Shown: one piece after another, positions 9,044 through 17,207 of the stretch | Layout of the letters: each line of letters starts with the position of its first letter | How positions within the stretch are numbered: the stretch's first letter is position 1 | NCBI GenBank assembly: GCA_017794925.1 | Contig: CP051238.1 | Coordinates: forward strand, 929,702-993,701 | Reading direction: 5' to 3' | DNA from: Aestuariibacter sp. | GTDB lineage: Bacteria > Pseudomonadota > Gammaproteobacteria > Enterobacterales > Alteromonadaceae | Length of the DNA stretch: 64,000 nt | Position numbers and translations under genes: made by a program | The notes under the pieces: generated by a model | The model's input: the letters and a program-made list of their open reading frames with translations, nothing else | What the model was told of the DNA's origin: nothing | Databases searched by the model: none

Positions 9044-10651
9044 ATGAAAAACAAGGGAATTATCTTTTTGCTGGTGGGTTTGCTCATGTCTTGCGCATCG
9101 CCGACACCACCTCAGGTTGATGAGCAGTGGCTGGATGCAACGGCAACAGAACAGTTGTCTGCTATGGAGCAAGGGCTGCTAACGTCCGAAACGCTTTTAA
9201 AGGGTTATCTGGAGCGAATTGAACGTTTGGATAAACAGGGGCCAACAATAAACAGTGTGTTGTCGCTGAACCCGAATGCCCTTTCAGAAGCACAGGCCCT
9301 GGATGCGATGCGAGCCAATGGCGAAATTAAAGGGCCATTACACGGCTTAGTGGTATTGCTGAAAGACAATATTGAGTCAAAAGAGCTCCCCACTACAGCC
9401 GGTTCCCTTGCCTTTGTTAATAACCACACTTACCGTGATTCGCCTTTGGCGGCTAATTTACGTAACGCTGGCGCAATTATCTTGGGCAAAACAAATTTAT
9501 CAGAATGGGCAAACTTTCGTTCTGAGGATTCCTCCAGTGGTTGGAGTGCGGTAGGCGGGCTGACCCGGAATCCGCATATGCTTAATCGCAGTGCTTGTGG
9601 TTCGTCATCGGGATCAGGCGCCGCTATTGCCGCTGGGTTTGCATCGTTGGCGGTGGGGACAGAAACCAACGGATCGATTATTTGCCCGTCGTCTATGAAT
9701 GGAATTGTGGGTTTTAAGCCAACAGTAGGCCTGGTCTCTCGTCGTCATATCGTACCTATTTCTCACACCCAGGATACAGCAGGCCCCATGGCAAAAAGTG
9801 TGGAAGATGCCGCTTTAATGGTATCGGTTATGGCCAGTACTGACGCTCAGGATGACGCAACTTTGAGTGACGCCCGTCCTGAGGCAAGTGAGCTAGCTAA
9901 TAGCACCATTAACCTGGCTGGGCTACGTATAGGCGTAGTCAGATGGCGTCAGGGAGAAGACAAAGACATTCTGGCACTGTTCGACACTAAACTTGACGCG
10001 CTAAGGGCGGCGGGTGCAGAACTGGTGGAAATAAGTGAGCACTCGCAACCAGATGACTTTTGGAAGCAGTCTTATTTTGTGCTGCTGGCTGAATTTAAAA
10101 CATCGCTAAATCAGTACATACTTTCAAGTCCGGCATCGCTGCCAGTGTCTAATTTGTCAGAATTGATCGGCTTTAATGAGGCATCCAAGCGCGAGATGGC
10201 ATTATTCGACCAATCTATCTTTATATTGTCAGAGGAAACACAGGGCACAGACGATGCGCGTTATGCAACGGCATTGAATACGGTAAGAGCGGCCACACGG
10301 AGCAACGGTATTGATAAGATGCTGGCTCAACATAACGTCGACATACTGATTGCGCCTTCAAATAACCCTGCTTTTATGATTGATGCGGTATATGGCGATC
10401 ACTCACCAAAAGGGTTTATCGGTATTGGTTACATGGCCGCCATTGCGGGCTATCCGCATCTCACAGTGCCAATGGGTGCAGTGCGGGATTTACCGGTTGG
10501 ACTTAGCGTTATTGGTGGGCAATGGGACGATGCGAAGGTGTTGGGAGTGGGTAAAGCAATACAGGCCATCGCGCCTTATCGGTTAAAGCCCGGGTTCTAT
10601 CCTTCGCGATATGACGCACCGTCTTTATCGGGAGTGGCTTCACCGTACTAA
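9044..10651 (+). CDS. Lipoprotein amidase (amidase signature family)
   Basis: Amide-hydrolysing enzyme with the Ser-cisSer-Lys triad. The start at 9044 follows GAGGA by 8 nt; earlier in-frame ATGs at 9011, 9014 and 9038 have no ribosome site. The product (535 residues) starts with a lipoprotein signal ending in the lipobox LLMSC, so it should be anchored in the envelope. Catalytic Lys lies in VVLLKDNI (about 108-115); the two serines lie in the Gly/Ser-rich block [16 protein letters not shown] and the [13 protein letters not shown] segment (about 185-220). The substrate cannot be read; relatives include peptide amidases and Glu-tRNA amidotransferase A. It is divergent from prmA and ends at a bidirectional terminator. 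Confidence 0.88.
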   Translation: MKNKGIIFLLVGLLMSCASPTPPQVDEQWLDATATEQLSAMEQGLLTSETLLKGYLERIERLDKQGPTINSVLSLNPNALSEAQALDAMRANGEIKGPLHGLVVLLKDNIESKELPTTAGSLAFVNNHTYRDSPLAANLRNAGAIILGKTNLSEWANFRSEDSSSGWSAVGGLTRNPHMLNRSACGSSSGSGAAIAAGFASLAVGTETNGSIICPSSMNGIVGFKPTVGLVSRRHIVPISHTQDTAGPMAKSVEDAALMVSVMASTDAQDDATLSDARPEASELANSTINLAGLRIGVVRWRQGEDKDILALFDTKLDALRAAGAELVEISEHSQPDDFWKQSYFVLLAEFKTSLNQYILSSPASLPVSNLSELIGFNEASKREMALFDQSIFILSEETQGTDDARYATALNTVRAATRSNGIDKMLAQHNVDILIAPSNNPAFMIDAVYGDHSPKGFIGIGYMAAIAGYPHLTVPMGAVRDLPVGLSVIGGQWDDAKVLGVGKAIQAIAPYRLKPGFYPSRYDAPSLSGVASPY

Positions 10652-10654
10652 TAC

Positions 10655-10681
10655 AAAAAAGCGGCATTAAATGCCGCTTTT
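10655..10681. terminator. Bidirectional terminator between amidase and HiPIP genes
   Basis: AAAAGCGGCAT (10657-10667), loop taa, ATGCCGCTTTT (10671-10681): a perfect 11-bp stem with an A-run before and T-run after. It can stop transcription of the plus-strand amidase gene and the minus-strand HiPIP gene. Confidence 0.85.
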
Positions 10682-10695
10682 CTCATATTTACGTA

Positions 10696-10989
10696 TTAGC
10701 CTGGCTTTTTAACCCAGGCGCTACACCAACCATTGGTATTAACTTGTTTTCCAGGGAAGATTGCACAAGGACGCCATTCTTCCGCAGCATCGCCCTGCAC
10801 ATACATGCAGTTACCACATTGAGCGCCTTCGACAGTCGATTTACTGACGTACTTCAGTGCTTTTGCAGTGGCGTCATCTTCACTTAAGTGTTCCTGGGCG
10901 TTAGCGCGTAATGCAACACCGCCTAGTGTCATCCCAATCAGTGTCGTGCCTGACAGTTTAAGAAAGTCGCGACGGTTGACAGATTTCAT
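10696..10989 (-). CDS. High-potential iron-sulfur protein (HiPIP), Tat-exported
   Basis: Small periplasmic 4Fe-4S electron carrier, 97 residues. The N-terminus carries a twin-arginine signal (NRRDFLKLSG, then a hydrophobic stretch ending ANAQ). The mature part has the four HiPIP cysteines: CGNC (about 58-61), RPCAIFPGK and GWCSAW. The Tat signal fits export of a pre-folded cluster protein. Such proteins shuttle electrons to terminal oxidases or reductases; no partner is encoded next to it. It is monocistronic. A loose Fur-like AGAATGATTCT palindrome lies about 30 bp upstream (11014-11024 region) but matches poorly. Assignment is secure. Confidence 0.92.
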   Translation of the reverse strand: MKSVNRRDFLKLSGTTLIGMTLGGVALRANAQEHLSEDDATAKALKYVSKSTVEGAQCGNCMYVQGDAAEEWRPCAIFPGKQVNTNGWCSAWVKKPG

Positions 10990-11046
10990 AAAAACTTACT
11001 CCAGCATGTAAACGAGAATGATTCTTTTTTATTCAGTGCCTAAAAC

Positions 11047-11073
11047 AACAAAACCTGCCGATGGGCAGGTTTT
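11047..11073 (-). terminator. Terminator of the flavin reductase-like gene
   Basis: AAAACCTGCC (11050-11059), loop gatg, GGCAGGTTTT (11064-11073). On the minus strand the stem is followed by TTTTGTTGTTTT-like sequence. It lies about 95 bp beyond the stop of the minus-strand flavin reductase-like gene and upstream of the HiPIP gene. Confidence 0.75.
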
Positions 11074-11167
11074 AGTGTGCTAAATACACCAATCAGTTCA
11101 TTATTACTCTTTGACTGTTTGTACTTATACGCCCCTTTTTTGGATCTACCAAGCGCAAAACTGACAA

Positions 11168-11824
11168 CTATTGATCTGTATTAAACAATTTAATTTGAGA
11201 AGGGGCTTTGTCGGGTTTTGCATACGCCATTTTAGCCAGAGGGTTGGCTTTATGATAAGTATCCAATCCACTCACACAGGCCAGTGACAACTGACTGATA
11301 TCGACCGTACCATCGTCCTCAATCACGTTGCTGTCCAGCCAAACTTGTTCAATCCGGCCAATGACCAGCTCGGTTTGGTTGGCGTCGATACGCTGTGTAT
11401 CTTCAACACGAAGCCCAACACGCATCGGGCTTTCTTTTACAAACGGCGCTGCAAAGCCTTCTTGCCAACAAGGTGTAAAGCCACACTGATCAAATTCACT
11501 TTGTTCCGGGTTGTACCTGGCTGATGTTTGGTGTGCCTGCATATACATGCTAACCGGGACAGCATTGATAGTGTAATAGCCTTGCTCTTTGATATTACCC
11601 AGTGTGTCCCGGGTGACCGTATGAGGGCGCATTATCATGCCCATGAGTGGTGGATTGGCGCCTACATGGAATACTGAAGTCACAATCGCCAGATTAGTGT
11701 GGCGATTTGCATCACAGGTGCCTATCAGGTTGGCACTTTTGTATCCTGACAGACTGTTAATGAAGTTTGCACGATAGCGTTGAGGCATGTCGTTGATAAC
11801 ACCTGAATCGAATAAATTAGTCAC
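11168..11824 (-). CDS. Flavin reductase-like (FMN-binding split barrel) protein
   Basis: A 218-residue cytoplasmic protein with the flavin reductase-like split-barrel fold: an N-terminal strand set with SANLIGTCDANRHTNLAIV (about 31-49), FHVGANPPLMGMIMR, then TVTRDTLGNIKEQGYYTIN, and a C-terminal strand in which LVIGRIEQVWLD is recognisable. These segments fit proteins that bind FMN and reduce it or use it with NAD(P)H. Neither partner oxygenase nor operon context reveals the substrate. It starts 22 bp after the CPXCG gene on the same strand, and the two are probably co-transcribed. Confidence 0.78.
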   Translation of the reverse strand: MTNLFDSGVINDMPQRYRANFINSLSGYKSANLIGTCDANRHTNLAIVTSVFHVGANPPLMGMIMRPHTVTRDTLGNIKEQGYYTINAVPVSMYMQAHQTSARYNPEQSEFDQCGFTPCWQEGFAAPFVKESPMRVGLRVEDTQRIDANQTELVIGRIEQVWLDSNVIEDDGTVDISQLSLACVSGLDTYHKANPLAKMAYAKPDKAPSQIKLFNTDQ

Positions 11825-11846
11825 AAGGGTTCCTGGTTAATCGCGG

Positions 11847-12038
11847 TTATTCATTTTCTACATTGGCTTGAACAGTTAGCTCCCCGTTGTCATTGGTAAT
11901 AGTGACAACGATGGGCTGGCAACATATTTGGCAATCTACAATCTGGGTTTGGTCGATGTCATACATCTGGTCAACTTCCAAATCGTTAATGGTCATGCAA
12001 TAGGGACATTCGAAAGTCGTGGCGTCGGTTAAACTCAT
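11847..12038 (-). CDS. CPXCG motif cysteine-rich zinc-ribbon-like protein
   Basis: A 63-residue protein with two knuckles, CPYC (about 11-14) and CQICC (about 36-40), spaced as in the CPXCG-motif cysteine-rich family found in many gammaproteobacteria. The pairs probably bind one zinc. Between and after them are acidic strands. No function is established for the family. It is transcribed just ahead of the flavin reductase-like gene (22-bp gap) and divergent from the HNH gene. Confidence 0.8.
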   Translation of the reverse strand: MSLTDATTFECPYCMTINDLEVDQMYDIDQTQIVDCQICCQPIVVTITNDNGELTVQANVENE

Positions 12039-12089
12039 ACTTCCCTCTGTTCGTATAAATAGTTAAGTAGATACGCTTAAGCATAAAGG

Positions 12090-12407
12090 TTGGATTGCAC
12101 TACTTTGAATAAACAGAAAACCGGTAGGTGTCCCTGCTGCAACAGAACAACGTATTTGACGTTTCATCATCTAATTCCACGCAAGATGCATCGCAGACCG
12201 CACTTCAAAAAGCATTACGGGAAAGACGCGCTTGCTGCTGGTGTCATGATATGCAGGCAGTGTCACAGTGGTATTCACCGGTTCTACAATGAAATGGAAC
12301 TGGCCAAACAACTGAACACTTTACCCTTGCTATTGAGCAACCCGACTCTAGCCACATACTTTGCCTGGGTAGGGCGTCAAAAAGTCAGGGTTTGTCGTCA
12401 CTCATAA
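12090..12407 (+). CDS. Small HNH nuclease-like protein (start uncertain)
   Basis: A basic protein of up to 105 residues with an HNH/zinc-ribbon arrangement: CPCC (14-17), FHHLIPRKMHRR with the tandem His, then CRQCHSGIHRFYN (about 55-67). The two CxxC pairs would bind zinc, and the HH / H residues would form the beta-beta-alpha metal nuclease site. No ATG precedes the conserved part: the frame opens with TTG at 12090, and a second TTG at 12105 is possible; neither has a well-spaced ribosome site. It lies 43 bp before the FAN1-like fusion gene on the same strand, so a joint role in DNA processing is possible but not shown. Confidence 0.72.
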   Translation: MDCTTLNKQKTGRCPCCNRTTYLTFHHLIPRKMHRRPHFKKHYGKDALAAGVMICRQCHSGIHRFYNEMELAKQLNTLPLLLSNPTLATYFAWVGRQKVRVCRHS

Positions 12408-12450
12408 ACTGCTGTATATTTATACATGTTAGTAGTTAGCGGACCCGACA

Positions 12451-14574
12451 ATGCGTAAAACATTGCCAGAGCGATATTATCTGGATCACTTTCACGAATT
12501 CCTGCGCTTTTTTGATGGCGCGAACAAAGTACTGCTGACCGACGAGGCGAGTCGGTTCATTGAGCGGTTTCGGGCGCTGGATGATAACGCACAGTGCATT
12601 GTTGCCAGAGCCGCCAGTCGAAAGTATGCGGTTGTCGTGGTGAAAACCTTTTCTTACGACGAAATAATAGCGCCTATTGAAACGCTCTTTACGCTGAGAG
12701 ATAACGAGTGGTTTGACAATGTGCTCACGGCCACTGCGTTCGACATTACCCAGGTCATGACAAAAAGCGATTTACTCCACTTGATGTCGGTAAACGGGTT
12801 TAAAGTGCCAGCGTCCACCGCGAAAAATGTCATTGTAGACTTGTTTAGTGATGCCTTTTCGAAAGGACACATTACAGACTGTGGTGAGTTAGATGCGCAG
12901 TATTTGTATTGTGAGTTTGATGTGGTGTTGCGGTATCTGTTGTTTTTGTATTTCGGACATACAAAAGGACGATTAAATCAGTTTTCTATGCGGGATTTGG
13001 GTGTGATGAGAACCCGGCAGGATGCCATTGTAGACTGTGCCCGCTTCGAGCATCGGGAAGCCGCGGCAAATGCATTTTACTATGCCAACGCCTTACAATA
13101 TTTTAAGTCACTGGATAACGCGTTAAAGCCCGGGTTCGAGCCGGCAATCGATAAGCCGGTTTATTGCGCCATTGGTCATGACTATCGGGACAGATTGTTG
13201 TTTGCTTTAGGGCAATTCTGGCTCGCTGAGAATCATACCAAAGCACTGGGATACCTGAAGCTGGCAGGCAGTGACAATGCCAGAGAGAAATGGATAAGGG
13301 AAACCTACAAAGCCGGCGAAAAAGAAGACGCTAAGCAGGCATTGGAAGAGATCATTGACGATCCTGCCTCAGATACGTTACTTGCTTTTGCCGAGGACTT
13401 TTATCAGCGAAAATTTGGCAGTAAGCGCACATCGGTACTAACCGATATGCTTCGTGATGCCACTCAGGTTATTTCTCTGGATGAATCGTATATTCAAAGT
13501 GTTGAGAACGGTGTCGTTGCGTTTTATCACAGAGAAAATAAACAGGCCTTTCGCACGGAAAATACCCTTTGGCGAACGCTGTTTGGTTTATTTTTCTGGG
13601 ACTGGTTACACGGTGAGTTTGGCTTAATCAGTGAGTTTGACCGGCGACCACAGGTTCTGCGACATAATGATTTCTACTCACGTTTTGGCGAGCAAATCGA
13701 TACTCATCTGAATCATTATTGTAAGGACACTCAGACGTTAAGCCAGTATCTGCTTAAACAAGCAACCATGCATTACGGCAAGGTAAATAGCGTATTTATG
13801 TGGCGACAGGGATTACTGGATACCATTAACGTTTTCTTACGGCACGTAAATATCACGATGGTAGCCGACTTCTTGCGCATGATGACTCAGGATTACGCTA
13901 ATTTACGTGACGGCTTTCCAGATATTATGGTGCTTGAAGAAGGCGAGTTGTGGTTTGAAGAAATTAAAGCGCCGGGCGATCAGCTCAGGCGTAATCAACT
14001 GGTTACCATACAACGCCTGAAGCAAGCTGGTTTTAATGTAGGTATTACCCAGGTTAACTGGTATCAGGATCCCATGCAGCCTTACGTTGTAGTCGATATT
14101 GAAACCACAGGAGGGCAGGCTCCCCATCATCGGATTACCGAAGTGGGTATGGTAAAAATAATAAACGGCGAGGAAGTCGCTCGCTGGCAAAGCCTGATTA
14201 ATCCGATGCGACACATCCCTTATCGCATAACGCAATTAACCGGAATCAGCGACGACATGGTCGCTGATGCGCCGCGTTTTGAAGACGTCGCTGACGATAT
14301 TCAGGCATTTACACTAGGCAGTGTTTTTGTGGCGCATAATGTTAACTTTGACTATGGTTTTATAAAGCAGGAATTTGCCAGGATCGAGCGGTCATTCCGG
14401 CGTCCAAAACTGTGTACGTGTGCCCGAATGCGACAATTTAAATCCGGATTGACGTCTTATTCGTTAAAAGCGTTAACACAACATTTTACAATTCGGTTGG
14501 ATAACCACCACAGGGCCTTAGATGATGCTCTCGCCGCTGCTGAGCTGCTCAAAATTATTCAGGGAGAGTGTTGA
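12451..14574 (+). CDS. FAN1-like VRR-NUC nuclease fused to a DEDDh 3'-5' exonuclease
   Basis: A 707-residue two-nuclease fusion. The N-terminal half resembles bacterial FAN1 structure-specific nucleases: a SAP-like segment KSDLLHLMSVNGFKV (about 104-118), a helical TPR-like middle, and a C-terminal VRR-NUC core with FPDIMV (about 489) and EIKAPGDQL (about 505-513), giving the PD-(D/E)xK residues. From about residue 545 a DnaQ-like domain follows with all motifs: VDIETTG (Exo I), VAHNVNFDYGF (Exo II, about 625) and HHRALDDA (Exo III, about 687). FAN1 proteins cut branched DNA and help repair crosslinks; the exonuclease would trim the product. The HNH gene is just upstream. Domain calls are firm; the joint activity is inference. 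Confidence 0.88.
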   Translation: MRKTLPERYYLDHFHEFLRFFDGANKVLLTDEASRFIERFRALDDNAQCIVARAASRKYAVVVVKTFSYDEIIAPIETLFTLRDNEWFDNVLTATAFDITQVMTKSDLLHLMSVNGFKVPASTAKNVIVDLFSDAFSKGHITDCGELDAQYLYCEFDVVLRYLLFLYFGHTKGRLNQFSMRDLGVMRTRQDAIVDCARFEHREAAANAFYYANALQYFKSLDNALKPGFEPAIDKPVYCAIGHDYRDRLLFALGQFWLAENHTKALGYLKLAGSDNAREKWIRETYKAGEKEDAKQALEEIIDDPASDTLLAFAEDFYQRKFGSKRTSVLTDMLRDATQVISLDESYIQSVENGVVAFYHRENKQAFRTENTLWRTLFGLFFWDWLHGEFGLISEFDRRPQVLRHNDFYSRFGEQIDTHLNHYCKDTQTLSQYLLKQATMHYGKVNSVFMWRQGLLDTINVFLRHVNITMVADFLRMMTQDYANLRDGFPDIMVLEEGELWFEEIKAPGDQLRRNQLVTIQRLKQAGFNVGITQVNWYQDPMQPYVVVDIETTGGQAPHHRITEVGMVKIINGEEVARWQSLINPMRHIPYRITQLTGISDDMVADAPRFEDVADDIQAFTLGSVFVAHNVNFDYGFIKQEFARIERSFRRPKLCTCARMRQFKSGLTSYSLKALTQHFTIRLDNHHRALDDALAAAELLKIIQGEC

Positions 14575-14753
14575 GTAAACACTTTCCGATCGATAAATAG
14601 ACGAAAATGCGAGTTATTCTTATTTGCAATATTGCGAATAATACATACTAATTACGAAAATATTAAAAAAAGTAAATTATTTTTTGATCTATTTGTATCC
14701 CCTGACCATACTAAGTATGCACTGTTGAAAGTGTGTACGCGTTCTTGCTGTTT

Positions 14754-14778
14754 GGCCCACAATTTGTGGGCCTTTTTT
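14754..14778 (+). terminator. Rho-independent terminator
   Basis: GGCCCACA (14754-14761), loop att, TGTGGGCC (14765-14772), then six Ts. It is plus-strand oriented, 180 bp past the stop of the FAN1-like fusion gene, and would end that transcript. Confidence 0.85.
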
Positions 14779-14840
14779 ATTCCTCTGGTTTTATTTCCTG
14801 TAGTTGTGTTCACTTTTTTTAATCTTAATAACTAAAAGCT

Positions 14841-14867
14841 AAATTTTAGTCAAAATGACTAAAATTT
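14841..14867. repeat. Perfect 12-bp inverted repeat (possible operator)
   Basis: AAATTTTAGTCA (14841-14852), aaa, TGACTAAAATTT (14856-14867). It lies 140 bp upstream of the DUF3718-like gene and downstream of a complete terminator, so it is not needed for termination, and no T-tract follows. It is either a dimeric regulator site or a leader hairpin. Confidence 0.55.
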
Positions 14868-15008
14868 GGTTTTGAATTGTTTTTGCACAATGCCATTTTG
14901 TTATCGAATTTAATTAAGTTGTTGATTTTAAATAAAAATAAAAGTTGGCATCGTCGTTGCTCTAGCTTAAGGGACTCTCCCCGTTAAATGGAAATAAAGG
15001 AAAAAACG

Positions 15009-15338
15009 ATGAAAGCTATTGCAAAAGTATTGATGATTGTTGGTGTTAGTGTTGCTGGTATGGGTTTCGCTCAAGCAGATACTAAATTGGTTGCAGCTGA
15101 CGATGTAGTAACCAGTGATATCTGTGTTGTGGCTGCTGAAGGTAGCAAAATGAAGCTGCACAAGGCAATTAAAGACGCAGGTCTGTCACGTGACTATGTG
15201 GCGAGCAATGTTCAGTGTAACGATATGCCAATTGTTGAATTTGTTGAACAATATGGTGACAACGTAGCCAGCATTAATCGCTATATTACTGGTGGCGAAT
15301 ACACTGGCCAGCTGATTTCGCAAGTTACTGCGAAGTAA
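15009..15338 (+). CDS. Secreted DUF3718-like small protein
   Basis: A 109-residue exported protein. The start at 15009 is chosen because AAAGG lies 8 nt before it and the sequence then opens with a signal peptide (MKAIAKVLMIVGVSVAGMG, cleavage near AQADT). The mature part has two cysteines (SDICVVAAEG and NVQCNDM) that could form a disulfide, and ends in a mixed helix. The pattern of Cys, central SRDYVASNVQCND and INRYI matches the short Shewanella/Alteromonas DUF3718 proteins as I recall them. Function is unknown. It is monocistronic, with a perfect inverted repeat in its upstream region. Confidence 0.65.
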   Translation: MKAIAKVLMIVGVSVAGMGFAQADTKLVAADDVVTSDICVVAAEGSKMKLHKAIKDAGLSRDYVASNVQCNDMPIVEFVEQYGDNVASINRYITGGEYTGQLISQVTAK

Positions 15339-15359
15339 GTTCTAGTGTTTGAGAACAGC

Positions 15360-15386
15360 GTCCCGCATCTCAGTCGTATGCGGGAC
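15360..15386. terminator. Stem-loop between convergent genes
   Basis: GTCCCGCAT (15360-15368) pairs with ATGCGGGAC (15378-15386) over a 9-nt loop, between the stops of the DUF3718-like gene (plus) and the CAP gene (minus). T-tracts are poor on both sides, so it is a probable rather than classical terminator. Confidence 0.5.
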
Positions 15387-15405
15387 CGTTGTTATAGACA
15401 GGTAT

Positions 15406-16038
15406 CTATTGATTAGTACTTTCAGTATCGAATACCTGCACCGCGATTTCAGGCGCTTTGACCAGGAATACCCCTTTGTGCGGAATGTAATCGAAATCCG
15501 GCACATCAGCATCACTGGATGCTTTGGTTAAATAGACTGTCCAATATTCGACATGAGGCGTGCTGTAATCTTTGTAAAATCCCACCCCGATATATCGCTG
15601 CTCACGATAGAAATCCAACTCCCCCAGTAAGTGCTGGCGATGTGTTGTTGAATGTTTGAATGCTTTCCATACCGAATTGGGGGTGGAGTAGCCGCCGGCA
15701 ATGGCTTCGACCTGATTACCCATTAATCCACTGTAGTAATGCGGTAAAGGAAATCCAATTTCACGTAATCTGCCATTCGGGCTGCCGCCTAAATTGTGCC
15801 TCACCATACCAAAATCGGCCATAGTACGGGCTTTGTCTTCTGCTGCTTGTGCTAATAGGGGATGACATACAATCTCGACGCGTTGTTGTGCTTCATCCTG
15901 CATGATCAACGCGGCCAGTTCGCGGGCAGATTGATTGAATCCACAGGCGTTGTCTACACCCTCTTTTGCATAGCCTAGTGATGATAATCCGCAGAATGCG
16001 AGACAGGCTAACCACTTTGCTGTTTTATACCGTTTCAT
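15406..16038 (-). CDS. Secreted CAP-domain (SCP/PR-1) protein
   Basis: A 210-residue exported protein with signal peptide MKRYKTAKWLACLAFCGLSS ending at GYAKE. The mature part is a CAP/SCP domain: HPLLAQAAEDKARTMADFG (about 58-76), MVRHNLGGSPNGRLREIGF, NQVEAIAGGYSTP with the conserved Glu region, and FKHSTTHRQHLLG with the His. Bacterial CAP proteins have few assigned activities. It begins 2 bp after the stop of the barrel gene upstream on the same strand, so the two are translated from one message and may act together at the envelope. Confidence 0.82.
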   Translation of the reverse strand: MKRYKTAKWLACLAFCGLSSLGYAKEGVDNACGFNQSARELAALIMQDEAQQRVEIVCHPLLAQAAEDKARTMADFGMVRHNLGGSPNGRLREIGFPLPHYYSGLMGNQVEAIAGGYSTPNSVWKAFKHSTTHRQHLLGELDFYREQRYIGVGFYKDYSTPHVEYWTVYLTKASSDADVPDFDYIPHKGVFLVKAPEIAVQVFDTESTNQ

Positions 16039-16040
16039 AG

Positions 16041-16970
16041 CTAAAACTTCCTTTTAATGCCAACTAACAGACGCTTGTTGTTGCCAACCGCGTCTATACG
16101 TGAAAACCAGTCCATCTCTGCTATTGAGAGGCTCCCACTTAACGCTATTGAGCCACCATGGCCGGTACCTAAATAATCTTCGGTCAGTTCGGCGCGAAAC
16201 CCAAACGCTTTACTAACGTACGCATAGTAAGCGTACATATCAACCGGGTACCCCTTTATCTCGAATTGAGATTCTGTGCCAAGCACAAATTTGTCCTGTG
16301 CATCATCCAGCCTGCGCACATATTCGATTAACCAGGTTTGAGAGGTATTCTGAATGTATCGCCATTCAGCTCGCGCGTAATTTCCGGCAGTGATGCGTTC
16401 CAGTCCGAATTCAATTGCATGGTGTTGCGATAAGCTCGCCGAATATTCCACCTCGAAATAGTCGAGTTCACCCGACAGCGACAAGGCTTTGGCTGGGTCA
16501 GTATTGTTTAAGCTGCCGACTACAAATTCCAGTTTGTGGGTGGGTAGTAAGCTGGTGACATAACGGACTCCCTGAATCCATCCATCTTTTGATAGGCCGG
16601 TTGCAGAAACCCGACCCTTATAGGTAGGGATGACCCCCAACTCTACTTTGCCGCCGTCAACGTTTCGTCTTATGTACAAGCGCCTGATGGCTATTTCCTG
16701 AGAATCGGACTCGCCAAATGTATTGTGGCTGGAAGCAAAATCATCCCCGGTGACGACAAAACTATTCAGGCTCCAGTCATTGTTAAAGTTAATTTGCGGG
16801 TAGTATCTTAACCGGTATTGAGCCCGATCTTCGCGATTTGACCGGTTGTCGTAACGAATTTGCACGTCAATGCGATGATCATAAGACGCGATGGCCTGAG
16901 TAGATGCAGTCGCAGTCAAACTTATAAAAAATAAAACAGGACAAAATAGCCTGAAAAAAGACCTGATCAA
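16041..16970 (-). CDS. Outer-membrane beta-barrel protein, function unknown
   Basis: A 309-residue exported protein. The N-terminus MIRSFFRLFCPVLFFISLT with TASTQAIA is a signal peptide. The rest is made of alternating amphipathic strands with Tyr/Arg-rich turns and ends in VGIKRKF, a terminal Phe as in BAM substrates. About 12-14 strands fit the length. No TonB plug or lipase motif is seen. The gene forms a two-gene operon with the CAP-domain gene (2-bp gap). The candidate small RNA lies directly upstream on the same strand and ends in its own terminator. Substrate is unknown. Confidence 0.65.
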   Translation of the reverse strand: MIRSFFRLFCPVLFFISLTATASTQAIASYDHRIDVQIRYDNRSNREDRAQYRLRYYPQINFNNDWSLNSFVVTGDDFASSHNTFGESDSQEIAIRRLYIRRNVDGGKVELGVIPTYKGRVSATGLSKDGWIQGVRYVTSLLPTHKLEFVVGSLNNTDPAKALSLSGELDYFEVEYSASLSQHHAIEFGLERITAGNYARAEWRYIQNTSQTWLIEYVRRLDDAQDKFVLGTESQFEIKGYPVDMYAYYAYVSKAFGFRAELTEDYLGTGHGGSIALSGSLSIAEMDWFSRIDAVGNNKRLLVGIKRKF

Positions 16971-17043
16971 ATTACACTACGCACGATGATTGAATGATAT
17001 TGAGTGTACGTAAAGATTGCCTGTGGCGTCAAAGTGACAAGAA

Positions 17044-17178
17044 GAAAAAAGCCGGCAAAACTGCCGGCCAAACAAGTGGAGAAGTACCTTTGGATAAAGG
17101 TATTCAGTCGCGTCCGAGCATGGGTCACAAAATGCAATTAGCGACTGAATGGAGATTAGACTTAAGTTCAACCTCTTG
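17044..17178 (-). ncRNA. Candidate structured small RNA between accC and the barrel gene
   Basis: On the minus strand three hairpins follow one another with almost no spacing: a perfect 10-bp stem (17141-17150 with 17102-17111, 29-nt loop), ACCTTT-GGAT-AAAGGT in plus notation (17086-17101), and a 7-bp GC-rich stem GCCGGCA-aaac-TGCCGGC (17051-17068) followed on the minus strand by TTTTTTCTTC, a Rho-independent terminator. Two promoter readings fit: TTATCA / 18 bp / TATAGT (start near 17178), or TTGAAC (17184-17179) / 18 bp / TCTAAT (17160-17155; start near 17149). The accBC transcript has already ended at 17277. No open frame of note is inside. Expression is not shown by sequence alone. Confidence 0.5.
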
Positions 17179-17207
17179 GTTCAACTATATGAGCAAAAAA
17201 ACAGTAA

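Larger units (their letters stand above)
14575..15008. other. AT-rich intergenic region, 434 bp
   Basis: It separates the FAN1-like fusion gene from the DUF3718-like gene. It holds a Rho-independent terminator at 14754-14778 and a perfect 12-bp inverted repeat at 14841-14867. An open frame at 14632-14835 runs straight through the terminator hairpin and shows no family features, so I do not call it a gene. No tRNA or other RNA gene is evident. Confidence 0.6.

Noticed and set aside
11012..11028. Fur-like AGAATGATTCT dyad before the HiPIP gene
   Set aside because: Only 9 of 14 bases fit the Fur 7-1-7 consensus, too weak to call.
11167..11181. TTGATCTGTATTAA, FNR-like
   Set aside because: It is coding sequence at the 3' end of the flavin reductase-like gene, with no promoter downstream.
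14632..14835. 67-residue open frame in the 14.6-15.0 kb gap
   Set aside because: It runs through the terminator hairpin at 14754-14778, has no ribosome site and no family features.
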